Source: Trinickia violacea (GTDB taxonomy: Bacteria > Pseudomonadota > Gammaproteobacteria > Burkholderiales > Burkholderiaceae). From it: a stretch of 64,000 nt of DNA. The position numbers and the translations under genes were made by a program. Below the pieces are notes generated by a model that did not search any database, had not been told where the DNA came from, and worked only from the letters and a program-made list of their open reading frames with translations. Below, in pieces: positions 51,483 through 60,037 of the stretch (positions are counted from its first letter, which is position 1; each line of letters starts with the position of its first letter). The stretch is taken from the NCBI RefSeq assembly GCF_005280735.1, contig NZ_CP040078.1, positions 1,612,001-1,676,000 on the forward strand, in the 5' to 3' direction.

Positions 51483-52103
51483 ATGAAGAGAATACTTGCT
51501 GCATGGATGCCAGCGATCGCACTGCTTGCCGCAGCTGGCATCGCCTTGATACCAGCCCCCACACGAGCCGAGGATGGCGCCCGCATTGCCGGGCAGATTT
51601 GCTCTGGCTGCCACGGCGTACACGGGCGCAGCGAATCGCCGATGTTTCCGAAGCTCAACGCCCAGACACCGGAATACATCGAAGCCCAGCTCAAGGGTTT
51701 CCGCGAACACGCGCGCGGCGAATCCGCTGCCCGGGATTACATGTGGGGCATGGCCGCACTGCTGGACGAGGCAGCCGTCAAATCGCTGGCCGATTATTAC
51801 TCGCATCAGCCCGCAACCCGGGGCGCGGCGGGTGACCCCATCTTGATGGCGAAGGGGCAGGAAATCTTCGAACACGGCGTGCCGGACAAGGGGGTGCCGG
51901 CCTGCGCTTCATGCCACGGCGCGCAGGCCCAGGGAGCCGGTACATTTCCGCGCCTCGCAGGGCAGCATCGGGAGTATCTGCTGCGTCAGATCGAGGTCTT
52001 CCAGAACGGTACCCGCGCCAACGCGCCCGTGATGACCGCCGTCGCACATACGTTGAGTTCCGAACAGGCCAAGGCCGTTGCCGCCTATCTGCAATCCAGA
52101 TAA
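51483..52103 (+). CDS. Di-haem cytochrome c (c4 type)
   Basis: A periplasmic cytochrome of about 206 residues. A signal peptide ends near PAPTRA; two haem-binding motifs, CSGCH and CASCH, lie in two similar halves, each with a distal Met region (GMAALL and APVMTAVA). This is the layout of cytochrome c4 and related electron shuttles. The ATG at 51483 gives the best signal peptide and has a GAGA element upstream; an ATG at 51471 would add four residues. It is a single gene with no oxidase or dehydrogenase subunit adjacent. Confidence 0.9.
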   Translation: MKRILAAWMPAIALLAAAGIALIPAPTRAEDGARIAGQICSGCHGVHGRSESPMFPKLNAQTPEYIEAQLKGFREHARGESAARDYMWGMAALLDEAAVKSLADYYSHQPATRGAAGDPILMAKGQEIFEHGVPDKGVPACASCHGAQAQGAGTFPRLAGQHREYLLRQIEVFQNGTRANAPVMTAVAHTLSSEQAKAVAAYLQSR

Positions 52104-52170
52104 GCGGTTGCCAAATTATGCAGTCGACGGGCGCTGAGATTATGGGCCTCCATGCCCTCCCAGCCGTTGA

Positions 52171-52293
52171 TGGGCGGAAATCGACGCCGCCTTTGGAGCA
52201 AATCGTGATCCGTTCGACGGGGTAAAATTTGAAGACGATCTCGGCAAACTATTCTCGATGATCGTCAATACGATCCCGCAGACGGAAAGCTAG
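52171..52293 (+). pseudogene. Possible C-terminal coding remnant
   Basis: A stop-free stretch of 40 codons follows a TGA and ends at TAG (52291-52293). It reads like the tail of a real protein (FEDDLGKLFSMIVNTIPQTE), but has no start codon or ribosome site. The family is not recognised. It lies in the 253-bp gap after the cytochrome gene. Confidence 0.2.
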
Positions 52294-52356
52294 CAGTTCT
52301 GAGCGCCCGAGTCAGTTGACGCAGTCTGCCGCCAGCGTTCCCCCCGGATCAACGAA

Positions 52357-53067
52357 TCAAGCGTCGCCTTTCCTGGCAGACCCACTTGCGCCGACCTTCG
52401 GCGATACGCGGAAATTGTCGACCAGGATGTGGAGGCTGAGAAGGAGAATCCAGATCGGGAAAACAAGCACGATCCAATCTATGTAGTGGCCAGCAACGAG
52501 CAACGCGAGCGCGGTGGCGTATCCAATAAACGCAATCCAACGCGAAACAAACCCAGTACGAAGCGCAAGTGTACTGGTGGCCGCCGTGAATACTGCGGCC
52601 ATGCGGACCGCGTAAATATTCATGGCTTCGTTGGCGAACTCTCGCGCGACGGTGAACGTGACCGAGCCGGGAAGTCGATCGAACCCAATGCGATACGCGG
52701 CCACAATTCCACCGACGAACGCGGCAGCGGCAAACAGCATCGCCAGGAACAGGAGGCCACTTCCCATGAACACAGTAGCAAAGAAGCGATCCTCGCGATC
52801 TCCGAGGCGATCCCGCAGCACGCCAATGAACCAGAGAAAGGCAATGCCGGCAAACGGCACCAGGTTGAGCGCAACAGCTACCGTACCCGAACTTTCTCGA
52901 AGCCACTGGCCCGCTTCCAGGGGGCCAACCGGAACAGAACGCCGCAGCAGCAGAAGGCCGGTAATCAGTAAGACAGAAAACAGGATGCCGGCGACGGCAG
53001 CAGCGCGGGGGGCTCGCAGACGCGTGCTCGGGTCGATCCCCTGAAGTCGCCAGTCGTTCGGGTTCAT
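52357..53067 (-). CDS. Conserved membrane protein of unknown function
   Basis: A 236-residue protein with about six transmembrane segments: AAVAGILFSVLLITGLLLL, then LNLVPFAGIAFLWFIGVL, FMGSGLLFLAMLFAAAAFVG, a segment with AVRMAAVFTAATSTLAL, WIAFIGYATALALLVAGHYI and WIVLVFPIWILLLSLHIL. The RFFATVFMGSGLLFLAMLFA stretch occurs in uncharacterised actinobacterial and proteobacterial membrane proteins. GC content is lower than in its neighbours. No partner gene is adjacent. Confidence 0.8.
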   Translation of the reverse strand: MNPNDWRLQGIDPSTRLRAPRAAAVAGILFSVLLITGLLLLRRSVPVGPLEAGQWLRESSGTVAVALNLVPFAGIAFLWFIGVLRDRLGDREDRFFATVFMGSGLLFLAMLFAAAAFVGGIVAAYRIGFDRLPGSVTFTVAREFANEAMNIYAVRMAAVFTAATSTLALRTGFVSRWIAFIGYATALALLVAGHYIDWIVLVFPIWILLLSLHILVDNFRVSPKVGASGSARKGDA

Positions 53068-53323
53068 GTTCAGCGTCCTTCGTACCCTGCTGCGATCTGC
53101 GCGGGCACATTGTTCATGCTAGGACAAGCAGCGTCCAACTTGAAGTCTTAACAGGGATCAATCCAATGGGGCGCAGTGAAACGGCTGGGAGAACTGTTAC
53201 CTGCGTTTGGGTTCACGATGCGGTGCCGATTTCCATTCGGCGCGGAAACAGCGGAGTGCGCCCGCTGGAGAGAACGAGTGCGCGATACGGCCGCTCGCGA
53301 GGCGGGCGGATAGCCCACCCGCC

Positions 53324-54241
53324 TCACCCCGCGGGTAGCGCGATGCCCTCCTGCGCGAGCACGTCGGCGATCGCATCGCGCAACAGCTGCGCGGGCCGCA
53401 TTAGCCGTCCCGGCAGCGAGCCGTGGATGAACCATACGGTCAGGCCCGCGCGAAAATCGACGGTGTCGACGACGTCGAGCTCGTCCCGATACGGCGAGCG
53501 CGCGAGCTTGTCGGGTGAGACGAGCCCGATCCCGAGCCCGCGCACGACGAGCGACAGTTGCAGGTCCGCACCAAACGCCTCGACGGCGACACTGAACGGC
53601 AGCCCGGCCGCGGCGAGCGCCCGGCTCAGCGCCGAGCGGAATCCGCAGCCGTCCTGGTTCAGCACCCAGTCGTAGCGCGAGAGCTCGGCCAGCGTGAAGG
53701 GCTTGCCGGACAGCCCGAGCGAGTGCGCCGCGACGACCACGGTCGGCCGGAACGCGAGCGACGTCGCATGCAGCGTGTCCGGCATCGAGAAGGTGTCAGG
53801 CATCAGCACGACCGCCGCATCCAGCACACCGCGCTCGACGTCCTGGATGAGCCCCGGCGACCAGCCGGACGTGACGCGCAGCGTCAGCTTCGAAAACGCG
53901 GCGCGCAACCGGTCGATCGGCTTCTCGAGTGCGAGCTCGGAGAGGAACGGCGGCACGCCGATTCGGAATTCGCCGGTCGATACGATGTCGGACGACGCGA
54001 TCGCGAGCAGGTCGTCCACGGCCCGCAGTGCCGATCGCGCGAGCGTGTAGACCTCGTCGCCGGCGCGGGTCGGCTTAAGCGGCTTGCTTTGACGATCGAG
54101 CAGCTCGACGCCCAGCAGCGTCTCCAGGCTTTGCATCCGACGCGTCAGGCCGGGCTGCGTCAGGTGCAGCTTCTGCGCCGCGCGGACCATCGAACCACTC
54201 TCGACCACCGCGACAAACGCCTCCAGATCCCGCGTGTTCAT
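53324..54241 (-). CDS. LysR-type transcriptional regulator
   Basis: A 305-residue regulator. Its helix-turn-helix reads FVAVVESGSMVRAAQKLHLT followed by QPGLTRRMQSLETLLGVELL, with a substrate-binding domain from about residue 90. It is divergent from the MFS gene at 54338 across a 96-bp AT-rich control region and is the likely regulator of that transporter. The inducer is unknown. Confidence 0.88.
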   Translation of the reverse strand: MNTRDLEAFVAVVESGSMVRAAQKLHLTQPGLTRRMQSLETLLGVELLDRQSKPLKPTRAGDEVYTLARSALRAVDDLLAIASSDIVSTGEFRIGVPPFLSELALEKPIDRLRAAFSKLTLRVTSGWSPGLIQDVERGVLDAAVVLMPDTFSMPDTLHATSLAFRPTVVVAAHSLGLSGKPFTLAELSRYDWVLNQDGCGFRSALSRALAAAGLPFSVAVEAFGADLQLSLVVRGLGIGLVSPDKLARSPYRDELDVVDTVDFRAGLTVWFIHGSLPGRLMRPAQLLRDAIADVLAQEGIALPAG

Positions 54242-54337
54242 AACATCTCCGCATATTGACTATCATCATATTTCAATTGTGGCATAGTCTGCGCACCATT
54301 ACGCTTGGCTCAATTCGTTTGATCGAGAGCCAGCCCG

Positions 54338-55624
54338 ATGAGCAGTTCCGTGAACACGCGCAAGTGCGAGGCCGCCGCCCCCGAACGCTCCGTTGCCGCC
54401 GACGACGCGCCGTCCGCGCTGACTGGCCCGATGACCGTGTTCTTTGCGGCAGCGGTCGGCGTGATCGTGATGAATCTCTTTGCCGCGCAGCCGCTGACCG
54501 GGCCGATCAGCCGCAGCCTGCACCTGGCGCCGGGCCTCACGGGGCTCGCGGCGACGCTTCCCCAGCTCGGCTATGCGGCCGGCCTCGTGCTGCTCGTGCC
54601 GCTTTGCGATCTCGTCGAGAACCGGCGGTTGATCGTCTGCGTGCTCGGATGCTGCGCGGCGTGCCTCGCGACCGCGGCGCTCGCGCATTCGGGCACGGTC
54701 TTTTTGCTCGCGTCGTTTCTCGCCGGCGCCACGTCGAGCGTCATCCAGATGCTGGTGCCGATGGCGGCGTCGATGGCGCCCGCGCATCATCGCGGGCGCG
54801 CGGTCGGCAACGTGATGAGCGGCCTCATGCTCGGGATCCTGCTCTCGCGTCCCGCCGCCAGTCTGGTCACGGGATTGGCTGGCTGGCGGTCGTTCTACCT
54901 GATTGCGGCACTCGTCGACGCGATCCTCCTGGTCGTGCTGCAGGCCCGCTTGCCGATGCGCAAGCCCGCAGTTGAGACGACTTACCCGGCGCTGCTGGGC
55001 TCGCTCGTGACGCTGCTGCGCGTCGAACCGGTGCTGCAGCAGAACGCGCTGTCGGCCTCGCTCGTGATGGGCGCATTCAGCGCGTTCTGGACCGCCATCG
55101 GGCTGCGGCTCGGCCAGCCGCCATTTGGCTTCGGGATGAACGACCTCGCGCTGTTCGCGCTGGCGGGGGCGGGCGGGGTGGTCGTGACGCCGTTCGCGGG
55201 CCGCGCCGGCGACCGCGGGATTGGGCGCCAAGTCTTGTTCGCCGGCCACGTGACGATGCTTGCCGCGTGGCTCGTGATCGGGGCCGCCGGCGCCGGCTGG
55301 CTGGGATTCTCGCCGGGGGCGCACCGAGCGGTCGCCATCTGCCTGCTCGCGGCAGGCGCCATCGCGCTGGATGCCGGCGTCGTGACGGACCAGACGCTCG
55401 GCCGGCGCGCGATCAACCTGTTGAGCGCGAGCGCGCGCGGCAGGCTCAACGGGCTTTTCGTCGGCGCGTTCTTCGTCGGCGGCGCGCTGGGCGCGATGCT
55501 CGCTGGGCTTGCATGGACGTCTGCAGGATGGCCTGGTGTGTGCGCAATCGGATTTGGCTTCACGGGCCTTGCGTTTGTGCTGCGGCGCGTGGGGCCGCAA
55601 ACGCGCGATGATGTCCGGCTGTGA
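54338..55624 (+). CDS. MFS transporter (DHA1-like efflux type)
   Basis: A 428-residue major facilitator with about 12 transmembrane segments. It has the start VFFAAAVGVIVMNLFAAQPL, the loop motif VPLCDLVENRRLIV and, in the second half, FAGRAGDRGIGRQVL. The group includes predicted drug or sugar efflux proteins of the YgaY/NepI kind. It is probably regulated by the divergent LysR gene. The downstream region holds a decayed dehydrogenase gene, so any original partner may be lost. Confidence 0.87.
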   Translation: MSSSVNTRKCEAAAPERSVAADDAPSALTGPMTVFFAAAVGVIVMNLFAAQPLTGPISRSLHLAPGLTGLAATLPQLGYAAGLVLLVPLCDLVENRRLIVCVLGCCAACLATAALAHSGTVFLLASFLAGATSSVIQMLVPMAASMAPAHHRGRAVGNVMSGLMLGILLSRPAASLVTGLAGWRSFYLIAALVDAILLVVLQARLPMRKPAVETTYPALLGSLVTLLRVEPVLQQNALSASLVMGAFSAFWTAIGLRLGQPPFGFGMNDLALFALAGAGGVVVTPFAGRAGDRGIGRQVLFAGHVTMLAAWLVIGAAGAGWLGFSPGAHRAVAICLLAAGAIALDAGVVTDQTLGRRAINLLSASARGRLNGLFVGAFFVGGALGAMLAGLAWTSAGWPGVCAIGFGFTGLAFVLRRVGPQTRDDVRL

Positions 55625-55635
55625 TGCCGAGCGTC

Positions 55636-55971
55636 TTCGACGCGAGCTCCTCCCGTTCCGCTCTCTGCTCGACCCAATGTGCCAGCAGACGATGGTGTGC
55701 GGCCCGGTTCCAAATGGACTTCTCATGAAGCTCGCGCGTGAAAATCCTCAAGCTGGTGACACGTGACTTCGAAGAAGTGCAGGCGTCGATCACCAATGTG
55801 CTGGATAACAATCGATTGATTGCAGAAGCGGCCAAAAGAGGCGGGGTCGCGTCGCCACTGCTAGATGCCTGCTACGCGCTATACGGCGAGGCGCTGGCGT
55901 TGGGGCATGGGCAGTCCGATATGGCGGCCGTCGTCCACGCATTCGAGGCAAGAACCGATTCGGGCAAATGA
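55636..55971 (+). pseudogene. 3-hydroxyisobutyrate dehydrogenase-family remnant (truncated, frameshifted)
   Basis: Two frames together match the middle and end of a beta-hydroxyacid dehydrogenase. Up to about 55736 one frame reads LLDPMCQQTMVCGPVPNGLL then MKLA, the usual catalytic-lysine region approach. From 55738 another frame reads KILKLVTRDFEEVQASITNV and continues to GGVASPLLDACYALYGEALA, the normal C-terminus. The Rossmann N-terminus and the segment between the two parts are missing. The 77-codon piece starting GTG at 55738 could be translated but would not fold as an enzyme. Confidence 0.75.
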
Positions 55972-55981
55972 GCGCGTTCGA

Positions 55982-56575
55982 CTAGACCAACAATTTCGTT
56001 GCAGCGTCGATGAGGTCGCCCCTCAAATCCCGCGATCCCGCTATCAAACCGGTGACGTATGCGCCGTTGATGATCAGCATTATCTGAGAGGCCGTGCGCT
56101 TGGGATCCCTGACGCCCAGCCTTGCAACGATCGTCGCAAGCCTCGCCCGCAATTCCTCCTTGTTGTTTCGGGCGATAACCCGGCCAGGATGGTTGTCGTC
56201 GGGAAACTCCGTCGCCAGGTTAAGAAAGGGGCAGCCACGAAAGGCGGGATGCGCAATCCGTTTCGCAATTCCAGATAGCAGCGCGTCCAACAGGGCGCGC
56301 GGGTCTTCAGCGTGCTTCTCTTCAACGCCATCCCACCACGCCCAGAACAATTGATCTTTCTCGGCGGCGAAGGCGCAGATCAAAGCGTCCTTGGAATCGA
56401 ACACGCGATAGAGGCTCGTCTTCGACACCCCAGATTGCTCGACGACCGTGTCGATGCCGATGGCACGGATGCCTTCGCGGTAGAACAGAACGCTTGCCGT
56501 CGCGAGGATACGCTCACGTGCGCTGACTTCGCCCTTTCGCGGGGCTCCCCGCCGGGGTCGGACTTCTGCTTTCAT
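55982..56575 (-). CDS. TetR/AcrR family transcriptional regulator
   Basis: A 197-residue TetR-type regulator with helix-turn-helix ILATASVLFYREGIRAIGID then TVVEQSGVSKTSLYRVFDSK, and a C-terminal ligand domain including HPAFRGCPFLNLATEFPD, a pattern seen in regulators of oxidoreductase genes. The ATG at 56575 has AGGAG upstream; a TTG at 56584 would add three residues. It is divergent from the quinone-oxidoreductase-like gene, whose promoter carries a palindrome at 56619-56628. Confidence 0.88.
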   Translation of the reverse strand: MKAEVRPRRGAPRKGEVSARERILATASVLFYREGIRAIGIDTVVEQSGVSKTSLYRVFDSKDALICAFAAEKDQLFWAWWDGVEEKHAEDPRALLDALLSGIAKRIAHPAFRGCPFLNLATEFPDDNHPGRVIARNNKEELRARLATIVARLGVRDPKRTASQIMLIINGAYVTGLIAGSRDLRGDLIDAATKLLV

Positions 56576-56607
56576 GTCCGCCAACTCCTTTCATTCGGAT
56601 TATCTGT

Positions 56608-56637
56608 TTGACAAAGTAACAGATCTGTACCTAGTAT
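56608..56637 (+). promoter_or_regulatory. Promoter with candidate TetR operator
   Basis: TTGACA (56608-56613), an 18-nt spacer and TAGTAT (56632-56637) form a good promoter toward the oxidoreductase gene. The perfect palindrome ACAGATCTGT (56619-56628) lies between the two boxes, where a repressor would block polymerase. The TetR start is at 56575 on the other strand. Confidence 0.55.
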
Positions 56638-56678
56638 AAAAGTAACTTACAGGTTTGTCACTTTATAGGACTCTATCC

Positions 56679-57656
56679 ATGCGTGTGATCGAAGCGGAAA
56701 CCTTTTCGGGCTATGGCGGATTGCGGCAGATCGAACTATCCAAGCCGCAACCGAGGAAGGACCGGGTGCTGGTTCGCGTGACGGCCGCTGGCGTCACGCC
56801 GCTCGAATACACCGTCCTGTCGGGCGGACACCCTCGCGCCGAGTCGCCGCTGGTGCTCGGCAATGAGGGTGTCGGTGTCATCGAGGATGCGGGCGACTCA
56901 GGACTTGCGGTCGGCAGCCGCGTGATGTTCACAGGACCCTACGGTGTTCGTGAGAATGGCGCGTGGCAGGAATGGTTGCTGGTAAGACCCGATGAGCTGG
57001 CGCTCGTCCCCGACGCGATCGACGACGTAGTCGCGGCCAGCCTTCCAGTGGCCTATCTGACGGCGCAGATCACGCTGGCACTGGCCGGATTCAAGCCGGG
57101 CATGACGGTGTTGGCTTCCGGGATCGGCGGGTCGGTCGGCAACGCGACCTATCAGCTTGCACGGGCGAAGGGCGCCGGCAAGGTGCTTTCGACGGCCGGC
57201 AGTGCGGCGAAAGCCGCCCGGGCTCGCGAGCTTGGCTTCCAGCACGTGGTCGACCTAAGCGCAGAAGGTCTCGCCGACGGCATTCACCGGATAACGGACG
57301 GCAAGGGCGTCGATATCGTTATCGAGAGCATCGGCGGCACCGTGACGAGCGAGGCGTTGAGCAGCCTGGCTCCCGGCGGCGTCCTGATCACATTGGGCTA
57401 CTCCGCTGGCCGCAGAACCACGATCGATGTCACAGACCTGATCTGGAAACGCGCGTGGATGGCTGGCTTTTCCCTGTTCGCCCAGTCACCGGCCACGATC
57501 GCCACTGCGTGGCGGGACATCATCCCGTTGATCGTAAGCGGATCAGTCAAGCCGATCGTCGAACGGGTCTTCCCCCTCGCCGAAGCAGGCGAAGCCTTGC
57601 GTCACCTGATAGAGGATCGGCCGTTTGGCAAAGTCGTTTTAGCGATGCAACCATGA
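56679..57656 (+). CDS. Zinc-independent alcohol dehydrogenase/quinone oxidoreductase (MDR family)
   Basis: A 325-residue medium-chain reductase. It has the GroES-like N-terminal domain (VLVRVTAAGVTPLEYTVLSG) and a Rossmann part with SGIGGSVGNATYQLARAKG. The structural zinc cysteines are absent, as in quinone oxidoreductases. The ATG at 56679 is preceded by AGGA. It probably reduces quinones or enals with NADPH and is controlled by the divergent TetR protein. Confidence 0.87.
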   Translation: MRVIEAETFSGYGGLRQIELSKPQPRKDRVLVRVTAAGVTPLEYTVLSGGHPRAESPLVLGNEGVGVIEDAGDSGLAVGSRVMFTGPYGVRENGAWQEWLLVRPDELALVPDAIDDVVAASLPVAYLTAQITLALAGFKPGMTVLASGIGGSVGNATYQLARAKGAGKVLSTAGSAAKAARARELGFQHVVDLSAEGLADGIHRITDGKGVDIVIESIGGTVTSEALSSLAPGGVLITLGYSAGRRTTIDVTDLIWKRAWMAGFSLFAQSPATIATAWRDIIPLIVSGSVKPIVERVFPLAEAGEALRHLIEDRPFGKVVLAMQP

Positions 57657-57726
57657 GGTCATAGACTCGACGGTAAGATGGCAAGTCTAGGACGCTGTTT
57701 GATCAGCCCAGGAACAGGAGCTGGCA

Positions 57727-58482
57727 ATGGAACAGAAGGTTGCGCTCGTAACGAACGCCTCGGACTACGCGGGCCCTCCCGCAGTGACCGCGCTGCTGGA
57801 AGCGGGCTTCCGCGTTCTCGTTCACGATGACGTCTACACCGACGAGAACACCTGGACGAAGTTTGCGACCACGCATCCCGGAGCAGAGCGGGTGAATGCC
57901 GATACGCCCGAGTTGCTCGTGGAAGCCGCATGGCGCTCTTCAGGACGTGTCGATGCCATTGTCAGCAATGACCACTTTCCCGCGATACATCGGCCATCGC
58001 CCGAAGCATCGCTGGACGACATGAGGCAGACACTCGAGAAACTCGTGATTCGTCCGTTCGCACTCCTCAGGGCTGCGATTCCCTATTTCAAGGCGCAGGG
58101 CGGCGGAAACGTCGTCATGGTCACGTCATGTCGGACCCATCTTCCGATGTATGGTGGGGCAATCCCCGATGCGGCAAGGGCTGCCGCAAACGCGCTCGTT
58201 CGCTCGTTCTCCGTCGAACTTGCCCCGCTCAATGTTGCCGTGAACGCAGTGGCGCCGAACTTCCTCTACAGCGAGGCCTACTATCCTCGTGCGATCTTCA
58301 TCGACGATTCCGCCGGCAGAGATTACGTTAGGTCGGAGGTACCCACAGGACGGCTCGGTCGTCCGGACGAAGTCGGTGATCTGATCAGATACCTGGCATC
58401 AACGCAGTCCCGGTTTTTGACCGGTGCGATCGTCGACTTCTCCGGTGGATGGCCAGCCGCGAAAACGAGACCTGGCAGCTAG
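57727..58482 (+). CDS. Halohydrin dehalogenase-like SDR lacking the catalytic Tyr
   Basis: A 251-residue SDR-fold protein whose sequence follows halohydrin dehalogenases rather than ordinary SDRs: the start ALVTNASDYAGPPAVTALLE lacks the NAD-type glycine pattern, and VDAIVSNDHF, IRPFALLRA and APNFLYSEAYY match that group. The expected Ser-Tyr-Arg triad reads Ser134, Pro147 and Arg151, so the Tyr is missing at its usual place (Tyr142 lies nearby). It could be a dead or altered enzyme. AGGAG is followed by CTGGCAATG for the start. Confidence 0.75.
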   Translation: MEQKVALVTNASDYAGPPAVTALLEAGFRVLVHDDVYTDENTWTKFATTHPGAERVNADTPELLVEAAWRSSGRVDAIVSNDHFPAIHRPSPEASLDDMRQTLEKLVIRPFALLRAAIPYFKAQGGGNVVMVTSCRTHLPMYGGAIPDAARAAANALVRSFSVELAPLNVAVNAVAPNFLYSEAYYPRAIFIDDSAGRDYVRSEVPTGRLGRPDEVGDLIRYLASTQSRFLTGAIVDFSGGWPAAKTRPGS

Positions 58483-58511
58483 CCCGTAGTAGCGCGTTGG
58501 TAGACCGACGA

Positions 58512-58730
58512 CTAGCGCGCGCCGTGCGCGATGTCGCCGAAGAGCGACGCGTGTTCCTGGGGAGGCGCCCGCCAGTATTGCGGCGGCGCGTCGACATGCG
58601 CACCGAGTTTGGCTGCCGCGTGCCAGCCCCAGCGGGGGTTGTACAGCATCCCTCGGGCAATCGCGACGAGATCCGCCTGACCGTTCGCAACGATCTTCTC
58701 CGCCTCCTTAGGGTGGATGAGCTGATCTCA
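58512..58730 (-). pseudogene. C-terminal remnant of NADH:flavin oxidoreductase (Old Yellow Enzyme family)
   Basis: On the minus strand an in-frame stretch reads HPKEAEKIVANGQADLVAIA then RGMLYNPRWGWHAAAKLGAH and ends APPQYWRAPPQEHASLFGDI before a TAG at 58514-58512. This is the standard end of Old Yellow Enzyme-type reductases. Upstream, a TGA in the same frame cuts it off and no N-terminal part is found before the LysR gene at 58847. It is a fragment left by deletion. Confidence 0.75.
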
Positions 58731-58846
58731 CGCGTCGCGAAGAGGTCGTCATGATCCGAGTCCCAGTCAACGGCATGTGCCAACGGCGAAGCAGACGTTC
58801 GAGGCCGATCAACCCTGGTCGGCGGCGTTGCCGAGGTGGACATCCG

Positions 58847-59779
58847 CTACGTCTTCGCGCTGCGCTGGCTCTTCGCAGTCGATTCATTGCTCGCAAACAG
58901 TGCGGCGAGCCAGTCGATGAACACGCGAACCTTCGTGCTCAAGTGCCGGTTTGGCTGATACGCGACGAAAACGGGAACGGAATCCGATGCCCAGTCGTTC
59001 AGGACGGCTTCGAGCGCGCCGCTTCGAAGGTGTGCAGCGGCCGTAAACGTCAACGCGTGTACGACGCCGAGACCGGCGAGGCTCATGGTCAGACACGCCA
59101 TGATGTCGTTCGAGGTGAGTCCGCGCCGATTCTGCACTTCCACGCGTTCACGATCTTTTGTTACCACAATCGGAAAGGGCCGGTTGGTTCGGGAAGCGAT
59201 GGTTCGGATGACGACATGGCCATGCTCGAGGTCCGAGGGATGCGAAGGCCGCCCGTGCTTGTCCCAGTACGCCGGCGTCGCACACAGAATCTGCTTGACG
59301 GCGCCGATCTGTCGCGCCACGAGCGATTGATCGAAGATCTCGCCCGCGCGCACGACGCAGTCGACGTTCTCTGCGATGAGGTCGACCGGGCGGTCGCTGA
59401 GTCCGAACTCGAACTCAATGTCCGGATAACGCCCGATGAACGCGGGTAACGCAGGAAGGATCACGGACAGACCTAACGGCACAGGCAGATCGACACGCAG
59501 GCGTCCTCGCGGGCTGCTCTTCGCACGCGACATCGAGCCCTCGAGCTCTGCGAGATCGCTCATCAACTGCAGTGCGCGCTCGTAGTACGCGGCGCCATCC
59601 GCTGTCGTCGACACCTTGCGTGTCGTCCGGTTGAGCAGCTTCGTGCCCAACTCGACTTCGAGCGACGCGATCAGACGGGTGACCGCCGTCTTGGGTATAT
59701 CGAGCATCTGAGCAGCTTTGGTGAAGGTCCCGCTTTCGACCACTCGAATGAACGCCTGCATGGCCTGAAACTTGTCCAC
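58847..59779 (-). CDS. LysR-type transcriptional regulator
   Basis: A 310-residue LysR protein of the CrgA/DsdC-like subgroup. It begins MDKFQAMQAFIRVVESGTFT then KAAQMLDIPKTAVTRLIASL, and has the typical RLRVDLPVPLGLSVILPALP start of the effector domain. The start is GTG at 59779 with GGAG seven bases upstream; the longer frame to 59866 is not supported. It is divergent from the SDR-GST-flavoprotein run on the plus strand and may control it. Confidence 0.86.
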   Translation of the reverse strand: MDKFQAMQAFIRVVESGTFTKAAQMLDIPKTAVTRLIASLEVELGTKLLNRTTRKVSTTADGAAYYERALQLMSDLAELEGSMSRAKSSPRGRLRVDLPVPLGLSVILPALPAFIGRYPDIEFEFGLSDRPVDLIAENVDCVVRAGEIFDQSLVARQIGAVKQILCATPAYWDKHGRPSHPSDLEHGHVVIRTIASRTNRPFPIVVTKDRERVEVQNRRGLTSNDIMACLTMSLAGLGVVHALTFTAAAHLRSGALEAVLNDWASDSVPVFVAYQPNRHLSTKVRVFIDWLAALFASNESTAKSQRSAKT

Positions 59780-60037
59780 GATCGGTCTCCTCGCTTTCCC
59801 AACCGGCCTGCATTGTTTCACGGAAGAAATAATGTGGAATCGTAGCAGCGGTTTATCCCTTTGCACGCGCTAGGTATTGTTCACCCATCGCAATCGTTGA
59901 CGAACTTAAACGGCGCTTCGATTGGACCAAGCAGGTCACTCGTGCTCCAAGCGGCTCTGCCGCTGCCCTTGTGATCGACATTGTCTTTTCGGTTGGGCCG
60001 GGTGGCCCAGCCGCCAATCGAGGAAAAGGAGGGCTTT

